Shown: positions 1 to 10,939, numbered from the stretch's first letter. The stretch is DNA of 22,672 nucleotides from Rhizophagus sp. LPA8_4_AMF (GCA_021464525.1 JADRCO010001090.1:1-22672), one strand, 5' to 3'. The notes: a model not told the origin generated them from the sequence alone. A program made the numbers and translations.

Positions 1-250
1 GGGGGTAAGACCTTCTAATAAAGTGATATTAGGTAATATCTGTCACTGCCCTTATTTTCTTCACATATTTTGTTTTTTTTATATTTTGTTTTTTTAATAC
101 TACCGTATTTCTTTTTAATTTTAGTTAATTGCATTTTTTTACTTTTTGCATTTTTTTTTTACTTTATTTATTGACTGTTTATTAGTTTTCTATTTAAAAT
201 TTATATAATTTTAAAGATAATCACCAGTTTAATGGTGATGTTACTTATTT

Positions 251-490
251 AAAAGAATTATATATATATGACATAATGATCCTATATAATTCAATAGCTA
301 CTATAGAAGGATATAGGTGAATTTCATATGGAGATGGTAGGGCACAGGAGCAATCTTATGGATGGGGGACTGGTTCAGAGTTTTAATCAATTAGTTGTAT
401 AAATAACAGATACTTCTGTAATTCTTATAATTAATAAACTCATGAATTGCACTACCTTGCAAAAAAAAAAAAAAAAGAATTTATATATAT
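251..490 (+). mobile_element. Retroposed 3' transcript end with poly(A) tail and target-site duplication
   Basis: A segment of about 190 bp, richer in G+C than its surroundings, ends in AATAAA (433-438), then GCACTACCTTGC, then a run of 16 A (461-476). The flanks match: AAAAGAATTATATATATA at 251-268 and AAAAGAATTTATATATATA at about 472-490, with one extra T. Polyadenylation signal, tail and duplicated flanks are the marks of an RNA reinserted by LINE-type target-primed reverse transcription. The source transcript is not recognised; two short reading frames end near 380-400 without a known domain. It could be a SINE, but I see no convincing pol III A and B boxes. Confidence 0.6.
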
Positions 491-1030
491 AGAGGTAAAT
501 TAAATTTAAGCTATATCAAAATATTTTAGCACATTACATTAATTTGTGTAATATTATTTTCATATGAATCTTTAAACAAAAATTTGGTATAATAATTTTG
601 CTATTATGCTATCTTGATATTGAATTATTTAACATTATTACACCCTATATATAAAAAAAATTAAAGATTTAGAATTAATAATAATTAATAAAAATCAAGA
701 AAATTATAATAAAACAAATATTATTATTAATACTTACTTTTACTTACTTTAATTAAATGTTTTAATTTTTTAATATCTTTGTACAGTTAGACTTTTATAT
801 AATTACCTTCTATATAAGAACACCTTTTTACATTTTTATAAGCGCCTTATTTTTGCTAACCTACATATTATTTTATTAGTAAATTTAAACTTTATATATC
901 ACATCTCTATGTAATTACTAATTTTGGTAGAATCTATTAGGTAATATATAGAGATCTGATTGTATTTTGTTTTTATTTCTGTTTGATCTTTATATAACTT
1001 CAATTCTAAAGAAATGATCAATTGCAATCT
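491..1030. other. AT-rich spacer, no gene seen
   Basis: Low-complexity AT-rich sequence with short A and T runs and many stops in all frames. I see no RNA gene or conserved motif. Confidence 0.5.
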
Positions 1031-1269
1031 TTAAACATTATTAAATTATTATCTAATATTGATTTAAAAGAAGAAGAAGAAGCAGAAGAATTGGAGTTAA
1101 AGATTGGACTTACCTTTACAAATTGGGTAGAATTTAATGTTTGGATTGATAATTTTGCTAAAAAAAAAAAAGATTTAACTATAAAGTAAAGACTAGTTAA
1201 AAAGATAAAGAAAGAATATATCATATTATTACTTATGAATGTTTAAAATCAGGTATTCATAACTGTTAG
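1031..1269 (+). pseudogene. FAR1-type DNA-binding domain remnant (MULE transposase-like)
   Basis: The first frame (from 1031) reads an acidic lead followed by LKIGLTFTNWVEFNVWIDNF and AKKK. The frame then breaks in a 12-A run (1160-1171). In the next frame RFNYKVKTS, a stop (1198-1200), KDKERIYHIITYECLKSGIH and NC follow before another stop at 1267-1269. The order F-x-NW-x-E...WIDNFA...F-x-Y-K-V...YECxKSGxH fits the FAR1 zinc-binding domain found in MULE-derived transposases and in large Glomeromycotina families. One frameshift and one stop within 80 codons, with no downstream transposase core, mark it as dead. The family call is from the residue pattern only. Confidence 0.5.
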
Positions 1270-1640
1270 GCCTTTAAAACTATTTAATTTCAATTTTATG
1301 TAAATTTTTAATATTTATTAAGGTATAATACAGAGTGATTTTTTATCTGACATAAATAAAAGATATTTGAAATTCTATTTAGTTTATTTATTATATTTAT
1401 ATTTACTATAGATAAAAAAAGATTTAAAAATCTAATATAATAATAAATTAGAAATTTTAATATTTTAGTAAGTTAATATTAAAGTTAAATGTAAAATAAA
1501 ATAGGATTTTATATTATCCATTAATTCCATTAACTTGAAATTAAATTTATAAAGTAATAGATTCTAAATATTCTGAAATATAATTAGTTGGTCACAAGCA
1601 TTATAATCACGTGATTAATAATATGATTTTGTAATATATA
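1270..1640. other. AT-rich spacer, no gene seen
   Basis: AT-rich sequence between the FAR1 remnant and the MITE. No open frame or RNA structure that I can support. Confidence 0.5.
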
Positions 1641-1826
1641 CCATAAAGTCCCGAATATAAGCACCCCGAATATATGCACCCCAGATTTTTATATTACCCG
1701 AAAGTAAGCACCCTTGACCAACACTATGATAATTTTGGCCAATACTACAATATACAAAATATATAAATTTACCGAATATAAGCACCCCTATAACAGAAAA
1801 GGTTGCTTATATTCGGGGCTTTACGG
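1641..1826. mobile_element. 186-bp MITE with 25-bp terminal inverted repeats in the IWS1 upstream region
   Basis: The left end CCATAAAGTCCCGAATATAA continues GCACC (1641-1665). The right end (1801-1826) reads as its reverse complement with few differences: CCGTAAAGCCCCGAATATAA then GCAACC. Both ends are flanked by TA (1639-1640 and 1827-1828), the target duplication of Tc1/mariner/pogo elements. The core CCGAATATAAGCACC recurs inside: as a tandem variant at 1666-1680, degenerate at 1698-1713, and at 1772-1787, where it pairs with 1801-1817 across a 13-nt loop. There is no room for a transposase. The right end lies 77 bp before the IWS1 start codon, so the element probably overlaps the promoter or 5' UTR. 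Confidence 0.7.
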
Positions 1827-1903
1827 TACTTTGATTACTAACATAGCAGTATACATCAACAAAAACTTTCCGAGAATTTTACGTTATAATAAAATACATA
1901 ATA

Positions 1904-3056
1904 ATGGATAAGGAAAAAGAACTGGAAGAAATTTTCGGAAACGACGCAGATGAGCTGTCCGACGTCTTGGAAGATTATTCCGATTTCGATAACGCAAGTT
2001 CTGAGGACGATGTAAAGAAACAACCTGTAAAGTTAAAACAAAAAAGGTCTCCATTACGACATACTCCGGAAAGAGACAGAGATGATGAGGAATATGTTCC
2101 TGCACCTTCAAGTAAAAGACGTAGGAAAACAAATGAGTCTCGAAGACGACGAAAACGCTATGAAAAGATAGAAAATGCGGGTGATCTAGATGAAGAAGAA
2201 TCAGGAAATGTTGAACCCTCCTTAGCACCGTTAATGGCGTCCAAAGCCTTTGTTGATCGTGATTTTGATGAGATTCTACCAAAGAGAAAAGGCCGATCAA
2301 AGAAGAATGATATTGAACTTGATAAAATGTATGATGAGCAAGCTTCAAAAGTTTATCAGCGAATGATGGAAGCTGGTGAAAAAGATATATCTCAAAATGC
2401 CCGAGGAATTCATTCATCCGAAAAAAATCAAGTTCTATCGTGGGTTATGGACAAATTGGAAAAAGCGTACCTTAGAGAATCGTTACTAGAACACAATATA
2501 TTGGATGCAATTAAATTGTGGCTTGAACCGTTACCAGATAGATCATTACCAAGTCATAATATTCAGGAAGATTTATTAAAATCATTAAATGATGTAAGGT
2601 TTAAAAAGAATTTTACAAAAGCAGTGTCCTTTTAAATATTAACGTGCTTTTTTTTTTAGTTCAACATCACGACTGATCACTTATTAAGCTCTAAAGTTGG
2701 TCGTATCGTATTTTTTTACACAAAAAGTCCTCGTATAAACATAAATATTCAAAGACAGGCACAGCAATTGGTTGATAAATGGGCTGGACCAATCAATGGA
2801 GAATCAAGTAATTATAGGGAAAAGATTATGAGAATGGTTCATGAAGCAAATTCGTGAGTATTTATTAGTGGAGTGATTATGTTTTATAAATATATAATTT
2901 TTATATTTATATTTATTTTATAGTGGGGCACCCTTACCAGTTGCTGGTACATTTGACACGATCCCAACGATTCGTAGCGGTAAGCGTGACGACCCTTACA
3001 AGAACTTAAAAAAGACAATGGCTCGATTGAAGCGTATTGGAAAAAATATGAAATAA
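1904..3056 (+). CDS. IWS1: Transcription elongation factor IWS1/Spn1
   Basis: IWS1/Spn1 binds Spt6 and RNA polymerase II and acts in elongation, histone handling and mRNA export in the nucleus. Three exons, 1904-2593, 2660-2853 and 2924-3056, joined across GTAAGG..TAG and GTGAGT..TAG introns of 66 and 70 nt, give 338 residues. Residues 1-175 are acidic then strongly basic (RRRRKRYEK), the usual disordered arm, with an EEIFGNDADEL motif near the N-terminus. About residues 180-295 form the conserved TFIIS N-terminal (LW) domain: LWLEPLPDRSLPSHNIQEDL runs into exon 2 with SSKVGRIVFFYTKSP and QQLVDKWAGPI. The C-terminus carries DDPYKNLKKTMARLKRIGKN, typical of the family. The frame is uninterrupted at both junctions. 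A read-through of intron 1 would stop at 2633-2635 and lose half of the domain, so the spliced model is preferred. The ATG is the first in frame. Confidence 0.93.
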
Positions 3057-4128
3057 AAAAAAATTTTCTCTAAATCTCACGTTGAATGTATCAAGATTGC
3101 AAAGGAAGTAAGTAAGGAAATTAATTTTGTGATTAGATTGTTTCACATTTCTGTATATCTGACTCAAACTATTTCAAAAGCACCTAAACATATCCTTTTT
3201 TTTTAAAAAAAAAAAAGAAGAGCGTGATTGGTAGTTAAGTGCCTTTTGTAAGATTTGCGATTCATGAATTATTATTTTCTTTTTTTAAGAAAAAAAAAAA
3301 AATTGCGAGTATAAACTTCAATTTTTACAATCTTGTCAAAAGAAAGAATCGAATGAATAATGTTAATGAACTGGGCGGCAGACAATATGTGTAATTTATA
3401 TGATTTATAAAATTCATTAATGAAGCGTAGATATACATTACCTATTTTAATGAATCAATATTTTTCGTGTCAAATAATCCTTAAATCCTAAAATGAATTT
3501 TTACATTTTTTATCAATCAATCAATTGATTGAATAAAAATTTGTAATGATAGATCAGGACATAAAGAATAAAAAACGTGTTAAAAATTTATAAAATCTAC
3601 AGATGTACCTCGACAGAGATTTACAATAATCATTCCTTTTTTGAACTTTCGTTGACGATCAAAATGAAAGTAGCACAAAGAAAACCAATAATAAATATAT
3701 AATTGAAATAATTGATATATGTTGATTTTATTAAAATACAAAAACAAATTACACAAGTGTATATAATCTAATCTCAGAAAAATAATGTTATTGATGAAAT
3801 CACATAATGAAATCTAGAAACGTTTAAAGAAACAATAATGAAATAAATATTAATAAATAATAATTGAATTAATTAATTCATTATTGTTTTTTTCTAAAAT
3901 ATAAAGGACTTGGCGTAAAAAAGAGAAAATACGCGGGAAATGTTTTATTTTGAGTGAATTATTTTCATTATTATAAGGTGAACGTGTGTGAACCATTTGA
4001 AGTTTGAACGATTCTTATTTTAAAATGTAAATTTGTATTTACGAAAAACTCTAATAAAGATATTTAACGACGTGATTTTAAATTGCAGTTTGATATATTT
4101 TTAGTATTAGATTTTGTTTTGCTTTTTA

Positions 4129-4183
<55 letters not shown>

Positions 4184-5708
4184 AGAAAAAAATACGACCA
4201 ATATATATAAATATTTTTTTTTATTAACATTATTAATAAACAAAAATTTGAATAATTACATGAATGAATGTTTTCAAATAATAGAAAAAATAGGTATGAT
4301 AAAATAAAATGAGAAAGTACGCGATCATTAGATTATCGTATAATTTTTTGACAGAACAAATAATATCACATAAGCACATAAGCCAAATGAAGCCAGGTGA
4401 TCAAAAATTTGGCACATTGTTTATCATTTTCATATTTCTTAATTGAGACGCCATTTTAACATTTACGAAATATATATTATAAATTATATGACATTTTAAT
4501 CCAAGAAATATATATTATGATTTAATTATAATACTACAGAATTTGTCATTAATGAATCATCAGCAGATATTTATTTATTACATATTTATTGTTCAAGGCG
4601 CATACAGGCACATGAATTATTTCGGATTAAACTTTACTTTATTCTGATATTTTTCTTTATTTCTTTCTTTATTTCTTTTTGCTTTAACTGGACTTGATTG
4701 AAATGCGAGAGCGAACAATGATCCATGTAAGGTGATGCGCGATGATTTCTTTGTTCTGGAAATCAAATTTCAAATTTCAACTTAAGGTGAAATCAGCTGT
4801 TATACATTAATAACCTCAAGTCAAAGAACAAAAGAACTATAATTTGAACTTAGTTTGTTACGATTGTTTGTTCGTATTGTATTGTGAAATTTGGATTTCG
4901 TTGATTTAAATCATTTTAAAGATAATCTCATTTATCATCACCGATGATAAATGATAAGAATGATAGGAATTCTTCTAAATAAAAAAGATCATACTTAACG
5001 AATGTTATTTTTTATCGTAATAAAATTGGAAAAAAAAACGGGGATCTTTTATAAAAAAAAGATTGTTTTTTTTTCTTTTGTTCTTATCTACATGCATTTT
5101 TTCCCAAATAATTGATCTTGATCAAGAGGATTAATCAAGAAGGGGAATCCTGCCTTAAATTATCATATGAAAGGAAATGATGAAATGATAGGATGAGAGC
5201 TATGAACTCGTACGTGACTATCTAGAAGTGATAAATAACGTGTTATTCATTATAATATATATGACACGAGAAAATATTTTTAATACTTTACCAATTTGAG
5301 AAAAAAGGCGTTAAGCCATTATTTTAGAATTGAAAATTATTGTACCGTAATCTTCGCTACGCGTAAAAATTTGCTTAAAATATATATATATATATATATA
5401 TACATAATATATATTCAGTAAATCAATTATATATTTATTTAAAAGTGTAAATATTACATTCTCTTCAAAACGAAGTGACGTGGATTTATTGATTTACATT
5501 TAGTGTCCACCGTAAATTTACTACGCCCCAATTATCTTTATTTTTTATGGCGCAGTAAATTCTCAGTTTTAATCATTACTTAGTAAATTTTCATTATTTA
5601 ATTAGCCTTTAGCCGGTAGACAATATCAAAAATTTTACTATTCAATAAACAATTTTCATTATAAAAAAGATTGTTTTTAAAGATAAATAAAGATAAATTT
5701 AATATTTC

Positions 5709-5741
<33 letters not shown>

Positions 5742-6767
5742 AATATTTACATCAACTGCTACTATACAATATATACAATAGAAATCATTGTTCAAAACAA
5801 AAATAAATAAATAAATAAATAAAAAAAAATGCGCCCAATGATATTCCACCTCTGGATCTAGGATATTATAATCGATAACTTACTTTTTAGTTCTAAATTT
5901 GGATACTTATTCATTCATTAAAGAATGTATCTCCCCCAGTTCGGATAATCCGCAAAGAATCAAAATGACCGATTTGGATCAATCCGCCACATTCGTACAT
6001 TAACGCGAAATTAATAAAACTATAAAAATCGATCAACTCTTTCTATTTCCTCATATGAATTTTTCTCACGTACAGTATATAAAGACTCATTTATTTACTT
6101 CCGTATTCGTAAAATACTTTGGCCATAGAAGATATGTTGCATATTACTTTTTGGAAATAAAAATTTTTTGATATAAACCGTTTTAAAAAAATCTTCCTGA
6201 TATTCCTTCTTCTTATTTCATACCTTTTTCAAAACTTGGTGTATATTTCCAGCTATCTGAGCTATGATATCCAGACGGATCAGTCACGAAAAGCAAAATT
6301 GATCCAGCAATTAGGAGATTTCAAATTTATGCATGTATTCCCGACCATTAACAATAAAAAAGAGAGAGAAAACTATATATATATATATATACACATATTT
6401 ATACATTTTTTTTTTTTAAAACCATAAAATGAAACATTTAGCGTATTGTAAACTTGTATTAATGTGCATAGAAATCGTTTGACGGTTGGTTTTAGTTTTT
6501 CGCAGATCATCAAGATAATTAATTATTAATTTGCGGGGAATCCGACTCTAACCTTTAATAAGTTAAGTCACTTAAAATAAGCGTTACTAAAAAAATTTTA
6601 CCATTATCGTGACTTTTTTATTATCTTTTATTTCGTAAGTTCAAAATGATAGCTATTGAGCTACGTCAAAAAAATGTCCAACTAGTAATCACATTTTTTA
6701 CCAATTTTTAAACGTTTAATTATTCCAATTTAAAGGGTACTTGTATGTACCCTTTAATTAAAACATA
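3057..6767. other. Long AT-rich spacer with microsatellites, no gene seen
   Basis: About 3.7 kb without a supportable gene. It holds the T48 run (listed separately), a (TA)n tract near 5380-5401, a T/A run near 5710-5743, (AAAT)n near 5803-5823 and (TA)n near 6377-6391. Imperfect palindromes occur at 3515-3535 (core TCAATCAATTGATTGA) and at 3830-3895. A perfect stem TAAAGGGTAC/GTACCCTTTA lies at 6731-6756. One copy of a 12-mer found at MITE ends lies at 4788-4799. TATATAAAG at about 6076-6084 with an ATG at 6133 mimics the promoter spacing of the intact P450 and may be a relic of the promoter of the dead copy; this is weak. Confidence 0.5.
4135..4182. repeat. T48 homopolymer run
   Basis: An uninterrupted run of 48 T, the longest homopolymer in the window. 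It could be the antisense poly(A) tail of a retroposed RNA inserted on the minus strand, but I find no clear duplicated flank. The length is also prone to assembly error. Confidence 0.85.
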
Positions 6768-8095
6768 TTATAAGATTTTTTTAATGTCGCGAAGAGGTAC
6801 TGTATATAATTAGTTATTGGGTAGATGTGTTAGAATATCACCGAATTGCGAACGTTAGTACATTTGCGTATATATTAGATGATATGAATCTACGTGTGAA
6901 ATTTTATTTATCCAGAAAATTCTTATCCTAAGTATTTTTATTATGATAAAAATATAATTTTTTCAATCGATTTCATAATTTCCCTTTCTCTTTAAATTTT
7001 AGATTAAGAATACTTTGAAGAACTCATCAAAATATAAATTACTCTTGTAATTAAACAAAAGATAAATATAGTTTGGAAAATTCTTGAAACGTCCAGTAAG
7101 AAATTTAGTTAAGAAAAAAGTTTGATGTACTGATAATTCATAATTTTAATCATCTTTTATCATCTTTTACTCGTATCATATAATGCAAGATTTAAAAGAA
7201 GAGATATCAAATTGATGATGAGAATAATGTTGACATTAAGAATGTTGCCTATTTTTGCTAGCGTGCACTCAACATCTATGACTTTCACATCAAATACAGA
7301 ATTTGGGATGATATACTGTAGATGGCAACAAATGGCAACAGATGGCCAATATGGCCAATTCGCAAATATGATCGATATCCAATTAATAAGTCATTAAAAT
7401 CTATTCATTTAGAATATATGAATATTCTGGAATGAGGAGAAATATATAATGAGTATAAACATTTACTCTATTATGCGTCTGAAGTACTTGATAAAATGGT
7501 AAAAATGAGGAATTTCATTAAAGAAATGTTGAGGGTTAATTGGCATGATGGTAAGAAAATTATAAATAAATTTTTGGGCGATATTATTAATATTACTAAC
7601 TAAAATAATATCTATCTTCATTTACCGTATACAGTAATGTAATTTCGTTACCTTATAATTAACCGAGTCGCTGATATCCATTTTCTTAAGGTAAGGGATA
7701 ACTCGTATTTTATTCGAAAATATTTTTATTCACTACATGTTTATATCATACTATCAATAAAATCAGCTTTACGCTTTCTTTTATTTGTTAGACAGAGTTT
7801 TTCAACTAATTCATAATGATCCAGAGATTTATAAGTTAACTCCTGAAAAAATTTAATCCAAATAATCATCAACATTCTCCTGCTCATCATCATTCCTTTG
7901 CTTTTGGAATGGGTAGAGAAGCATATCCGGGAAGATTTTTTACTGTTAATGAACTTTAAGTCGTATTGTATATTATAATATTAAAATATAATATGTTTAA
8001 GTGGTAAACGCATAGAAGCTAAAATCCTTAGTGATGAAGGAATAAATTTTGAAAAAAAGATTAACAATAACGAAATCACAAGAATGATCATCATT
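6768..8095 (+). pseudogene. Decayed cytochrome P450, paralogue of the gene at 12727-14896
   Basis: Blocks match the intact P450 in the same order and orientation. ATGTCGCGAAGAGGTA (6784-6799) matches the end of exon 2 with its donor. TTCTTGAAACGTCCAGTAAG (7081-7100) matches the end of exon 6 with its donor. The K-helix survives as KEMLRVNWHDG with a donor at 7551, and the haem region as FAFGMGREAYPGRFFTVNEL (7897-7956) followed by a stop at 7957-7959. The haem-binding cysteine codon TGC of the intact copy is TAT (7924-7926). Most of exon 3, exons 4-5 and the I-helix frame are missing or scrambled, with several stops and frameshifts. No functional protein can be made. The shared splice positions show duplication at the DNA level, not retroposition. 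Confidence 0.85.
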
Positions 8096-8726
8096 TGATA
8101 TTCGAATCTGCTGTACAAACATTTATTCTTATCATATTAATTTAGTATGATTATCATAAGATCTTAAATTTATGAATTAAATGATTTGAATGAAAAAAAA
8201 GAAATTTTCTTTTTAATTATGAAAATTAGATCGTCTATATAACGTGTAAATAATCATCAAAATCACTCGATTAATTAAAAAAATGAAATCTAATTTGGTA
8301 AAATAAAATTCTTATTCTTTTAAGTTAAATTAATTAATGAACAAAAAATAATAAAAAAAAAAAAAATTTCGCTCACTATTTTTTTTTTTATTTTATTTCC
8401 TTCATTTTTTTTTTTCTTAGGTTTTTTTTTTATTTTCTCCTCGTCACTTTATTTTTTTATTTCTATTTTTTTTTCCTTATCTATTTAATATGCTATTTGA
8501 ATCAATGAAAATTTTAATGAACATTAATACTTTTACTTCTTAAAGTATTATTGTGAGCTATCGTTCATTAATTAACAGCAAAAAAAAAAACCAAAGAACG
8601 CAAGAAAATTAGAAAAAAAAATTACGTAACAAAAAAAAAAACTAACTTGCAAATAAATTAATTTTAACGCACTTACTAATTTTTTCAAGCTTCGTAAAAA
8701 TAATCTATTTTGTTTTTTTCCAAAAA
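8096..8726. other. AT-rich upstream region of the membrane-protein gene
   Basis: Spacer with long T-rich and A-rich tracts (about 8345-8475 and 8580-8640). Pyrimidine-rich tracts without a clear TATA box are common in fungal promoters, so this may be the core promoter region of the gene at 8727. I see no gene in it. Confidence 0.4.
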
Positions 8727-10537
8727 ATGATGAAGTTACATAAAATTATATTGACCTTGACGGTCTTGGTTGTAATAGTATCTAATATTTTGGTCGAAGC
8801 ACAAGGTAATTAGCCAATCATATATATATATATTATTCTCGTTATTACTGTATGTGCTAAAGGCTTGTCATTCACTTTCACTGCCAAAAATAAAATTTTA
8901 CGCCAGTTCTGCCAGTTCCCACTTCCACTACAATTAAATTTCCTATAATACCAACACCACCTGAAACATCACCGCAACCTCCTCCTCCTGCCAAAACACC
9001 AACACCTCCTCCCGCCAAATCAACTGAACCACCACCCCCTGCCAAATCAACTGAACCACCACCTCTTCCTAAATCAACAGAATCACCACCCCCTGCCCAA
9101 TCAACTGAACCACCACCTCTTCCTAAATCAACAGAAGCACCTCCACCTAAACAATCAGAGCCATTGCCACCTCCTCCTTCTCTTACAAGCGCTCCAGCTA
9201 GTCCATCTCCTCCTCCACAATTTTGTGCTACATCCAAAGAATGTGATAATACAAATTTCTGTAATCAAGGAAAATGTCAACCTAGAGGTTTAATAGGTGA
9301 TAAATGTGTCATTAAAGATGAATGTTCAGGTGAACTTATTTGCAATAAAGGTTTTTGTCAATTTAGAGATAATGAACAGACTAAAAACCATAGTTACGAT
9401 ATTAAGAAAGCTGCTATAACAGGAGGAATTATTATTGGTATTTTTGTTATTGGTGGTTTCATGTTTATTGTGTATAGAAATATTAAAAAGAGAAAAGAAC
9501 GTAAAGGTCGTGAAATTACGTCAAGTGTATACTCAACGGATGGAACGGCAGAATTCGATCCAATTTATCCATTTTCAGAAAGAACAAATTCATTTTCAAG
9601 TATTAAACCAACACCACCTTCACATGTTCATACTACAAATCATTATGATCCCCTTCCTCCTACTGGAAATGGTGGTTTTATAGGAGGACCAGGATCTCGA
9701 CAAGGATATTATAATTATTATAATAATGATTATAAAGGAAGTTATATGAGACAAAATGAAAACGATGTTACAAAACGTACGATGAATCTTCTTCAACAAA
9801 CGCGTGGAAATGTTATGATTGCACCACATGCACCGCCACATATACCACATGCACAACTTCCACAACTTCCTCAACATCCACGACATGCACCACATGCACC
9901 ACTTCCACCGCATCCACCACCACATTTACAACAAAATTATAATTGGAATTATGGTGTCCCAGGAGTTCAACCAGCTCCACCTGCACAACAACAATTATTT
10001 CCTGTCCCATCTGTAACAAGACAATATGGTGGATCTAAACCAAATAATATGAATAATGATGTTAAAAGTAATTTAAAAAATAAAATAATTAATAATAATT
10101 CATTTAATTCATCTAATTCCTCTAATTCTTATGAAGTAAATTCGGGTGATAAACAAAAAAAGACTCAAAATTTGAGAGACTTGCTTGACACAAACTCGGT
10201 AGATAGTACGCCATCAAATAGCTCGGAAAATTATAATGTAGAATCTATCTACGATACTTACGCAAGAGATTCAATTTTTAAACCAAAAACTTTAGAAGTC
10301 AAATTATCACAGACAACAAATAATAATAATGATATTAAAGATGATTTATCAAGAAATACACCAGAAAAGAAATATAATTCAACAATAAAACAGAATACTT
10401 CAAAAGATTCAAAATCCGTAATCGGAAGATCTAGATCTCGAACATTTGGACATGTTGATCCTAGAATTAAATCATCGGAAGAACAAAAAAATGGATCAAA
10501 AGGATTAAACGGAATTAATGAATATAATGTAATTTAG
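8727..10537 (+). CDS. Putative single-pass surface protein with duplicated 4-Cys module and long cytoplasmic tail
   Basis: Two exons, 8727-8805 and 8907-10537, joined by a 101-nt GTAATT..CAG intron (phase 1), give 569 residues. I do not recognise a named family. Order: signal peptide (about residues 1-25, ending VEAQ); Pro/Ser/Thr-rich stalk with nine-residue repeats (about 27-131), likely O-glycosylated; cysteine-rich segment (133-177) with eight Cys in two identical spacings, C-x5-C-x5-C-x4-C, separated by nine residues; one membrane helix AAITGGIIIGIFVIGGFMFI (195-214, continuing VY) followed by the basic stop RNIKKRKERKGRE; then a 353-residue cytoplasmic tail, low in complexity, rich in His/Pro then Asn/Ser. 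This is the plan of a type I wall or surface sensor, as in fungal WSC/Mid2-like proteins, without their signature domains. The Cys pattern resembles Dickkopf/EB-like modules. An alternative acceptor nine bases downstream (8915) would remove three residues. Confidence 0.8.
9002..9160 (+). repeat. 27-bp coding minisatellite (Pro-rich stalk)
   Basis: Five 27-bp units and one of 24 bp encode TPPPAKSTE, PPPPAKSTE, PPPLPKSTE, SPPPAQSTE, PPPLPKSTE and APPPKQSE. Units 3 and 5 are identical at DNA level and units 2 and 4 nearly so, suggesting a recent 54-bp higher-order duplication. Copy-number change would alter stalk length without shifting the frame. Confidence 0.9.
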
Positions 10538-10762
10538 TAAAATATAATGATAATCAATGCAATATTTATTTCAATATCTAGTTTTATTTAAATAATAATT
10601 TAATTAGTCATTTTAATTTATTAAAAAATTGTACCTGAAAAAATTAAATATCCCTTAAATAATAACTCGTAAAGTCCAATTGTCCATTAGTCCAAAAGAC
10701 CATCACTGCAGCTGCGATATAAAGACTTTACTTTTTTCAAAAAAAAAATAATAAAAAAGGCA

Positions 10763-10939
10763 ATGAACAATTTTATTGAAATTGTAGTAGAGTGTGTCCA
10801 ACAAAATAGTGCACTTTTAATTGCTATACAATATAAGGCGCAGCAAAGTTACCAGAGATCATCTCTGTACCAGTTATGTAAAACCACCGATTTAAAGATT
10901 AATTTCTTAATGGAAAGAATTTTATTAATAATTTCTTAA
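10763..10939 (+). CDS. Short coding-like ORF, hypothetical
   Basis: A 58-codon frame opens MNNFIEIVVECVQQNSALLI and contains YKAQQSYQRSSLYQLC. Its residue balance is much more protein-like than the surrounding AT-rich spacer. It may be the first exon of a longer gene: GTAAAA after codon LYQL could splice to CTCTATAG at about 10969 and continue C-LASICRNVIEG before a stop. A second open stretch there (VLQVSAEMLLKVESLDKEIK) lies in another phase. No family recognised. It could equally be an exon relic. Confidence 0.3.
   Translation: MNNFIEIVVECVQQNSALLIAIQYKAQQSYQRSSLYQLCKTTDLKINFLMERILLIIS

Noticed and set aside
1884..2417. Minus-strand frame of 177 codons
   Set aside because: It is the antisense of IWS1 exon 1, which has clear homology and splice sites on the plus strand.
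5598..5849. Minus-strand frame of 83 codons with Phe-rich stretch
   Set aside because: It consists of translated homopolymers and (AAAT)n microsatellite; no start context or splice partner.
8878..9237. Minus-strand Gly/Val-rich frame
   Set aside because: It is the antisense of the Pro-rich minisatellite; the repeat explains both open frames.
9620..10019. Several overlapping frames rich in Met/Trp/His/Val on both strands
   Set aside because: They are shadows of the His/Pro-rich repeats in the cytoplasmic tail of the membrane protein.
10780..10810. AGTGTGTCCAACAAAATAGT, resembling a mariner-type terminal repeat
   Set aside because: No inverted partner was found within several kb, and the stretch is inside a protein-like frame.
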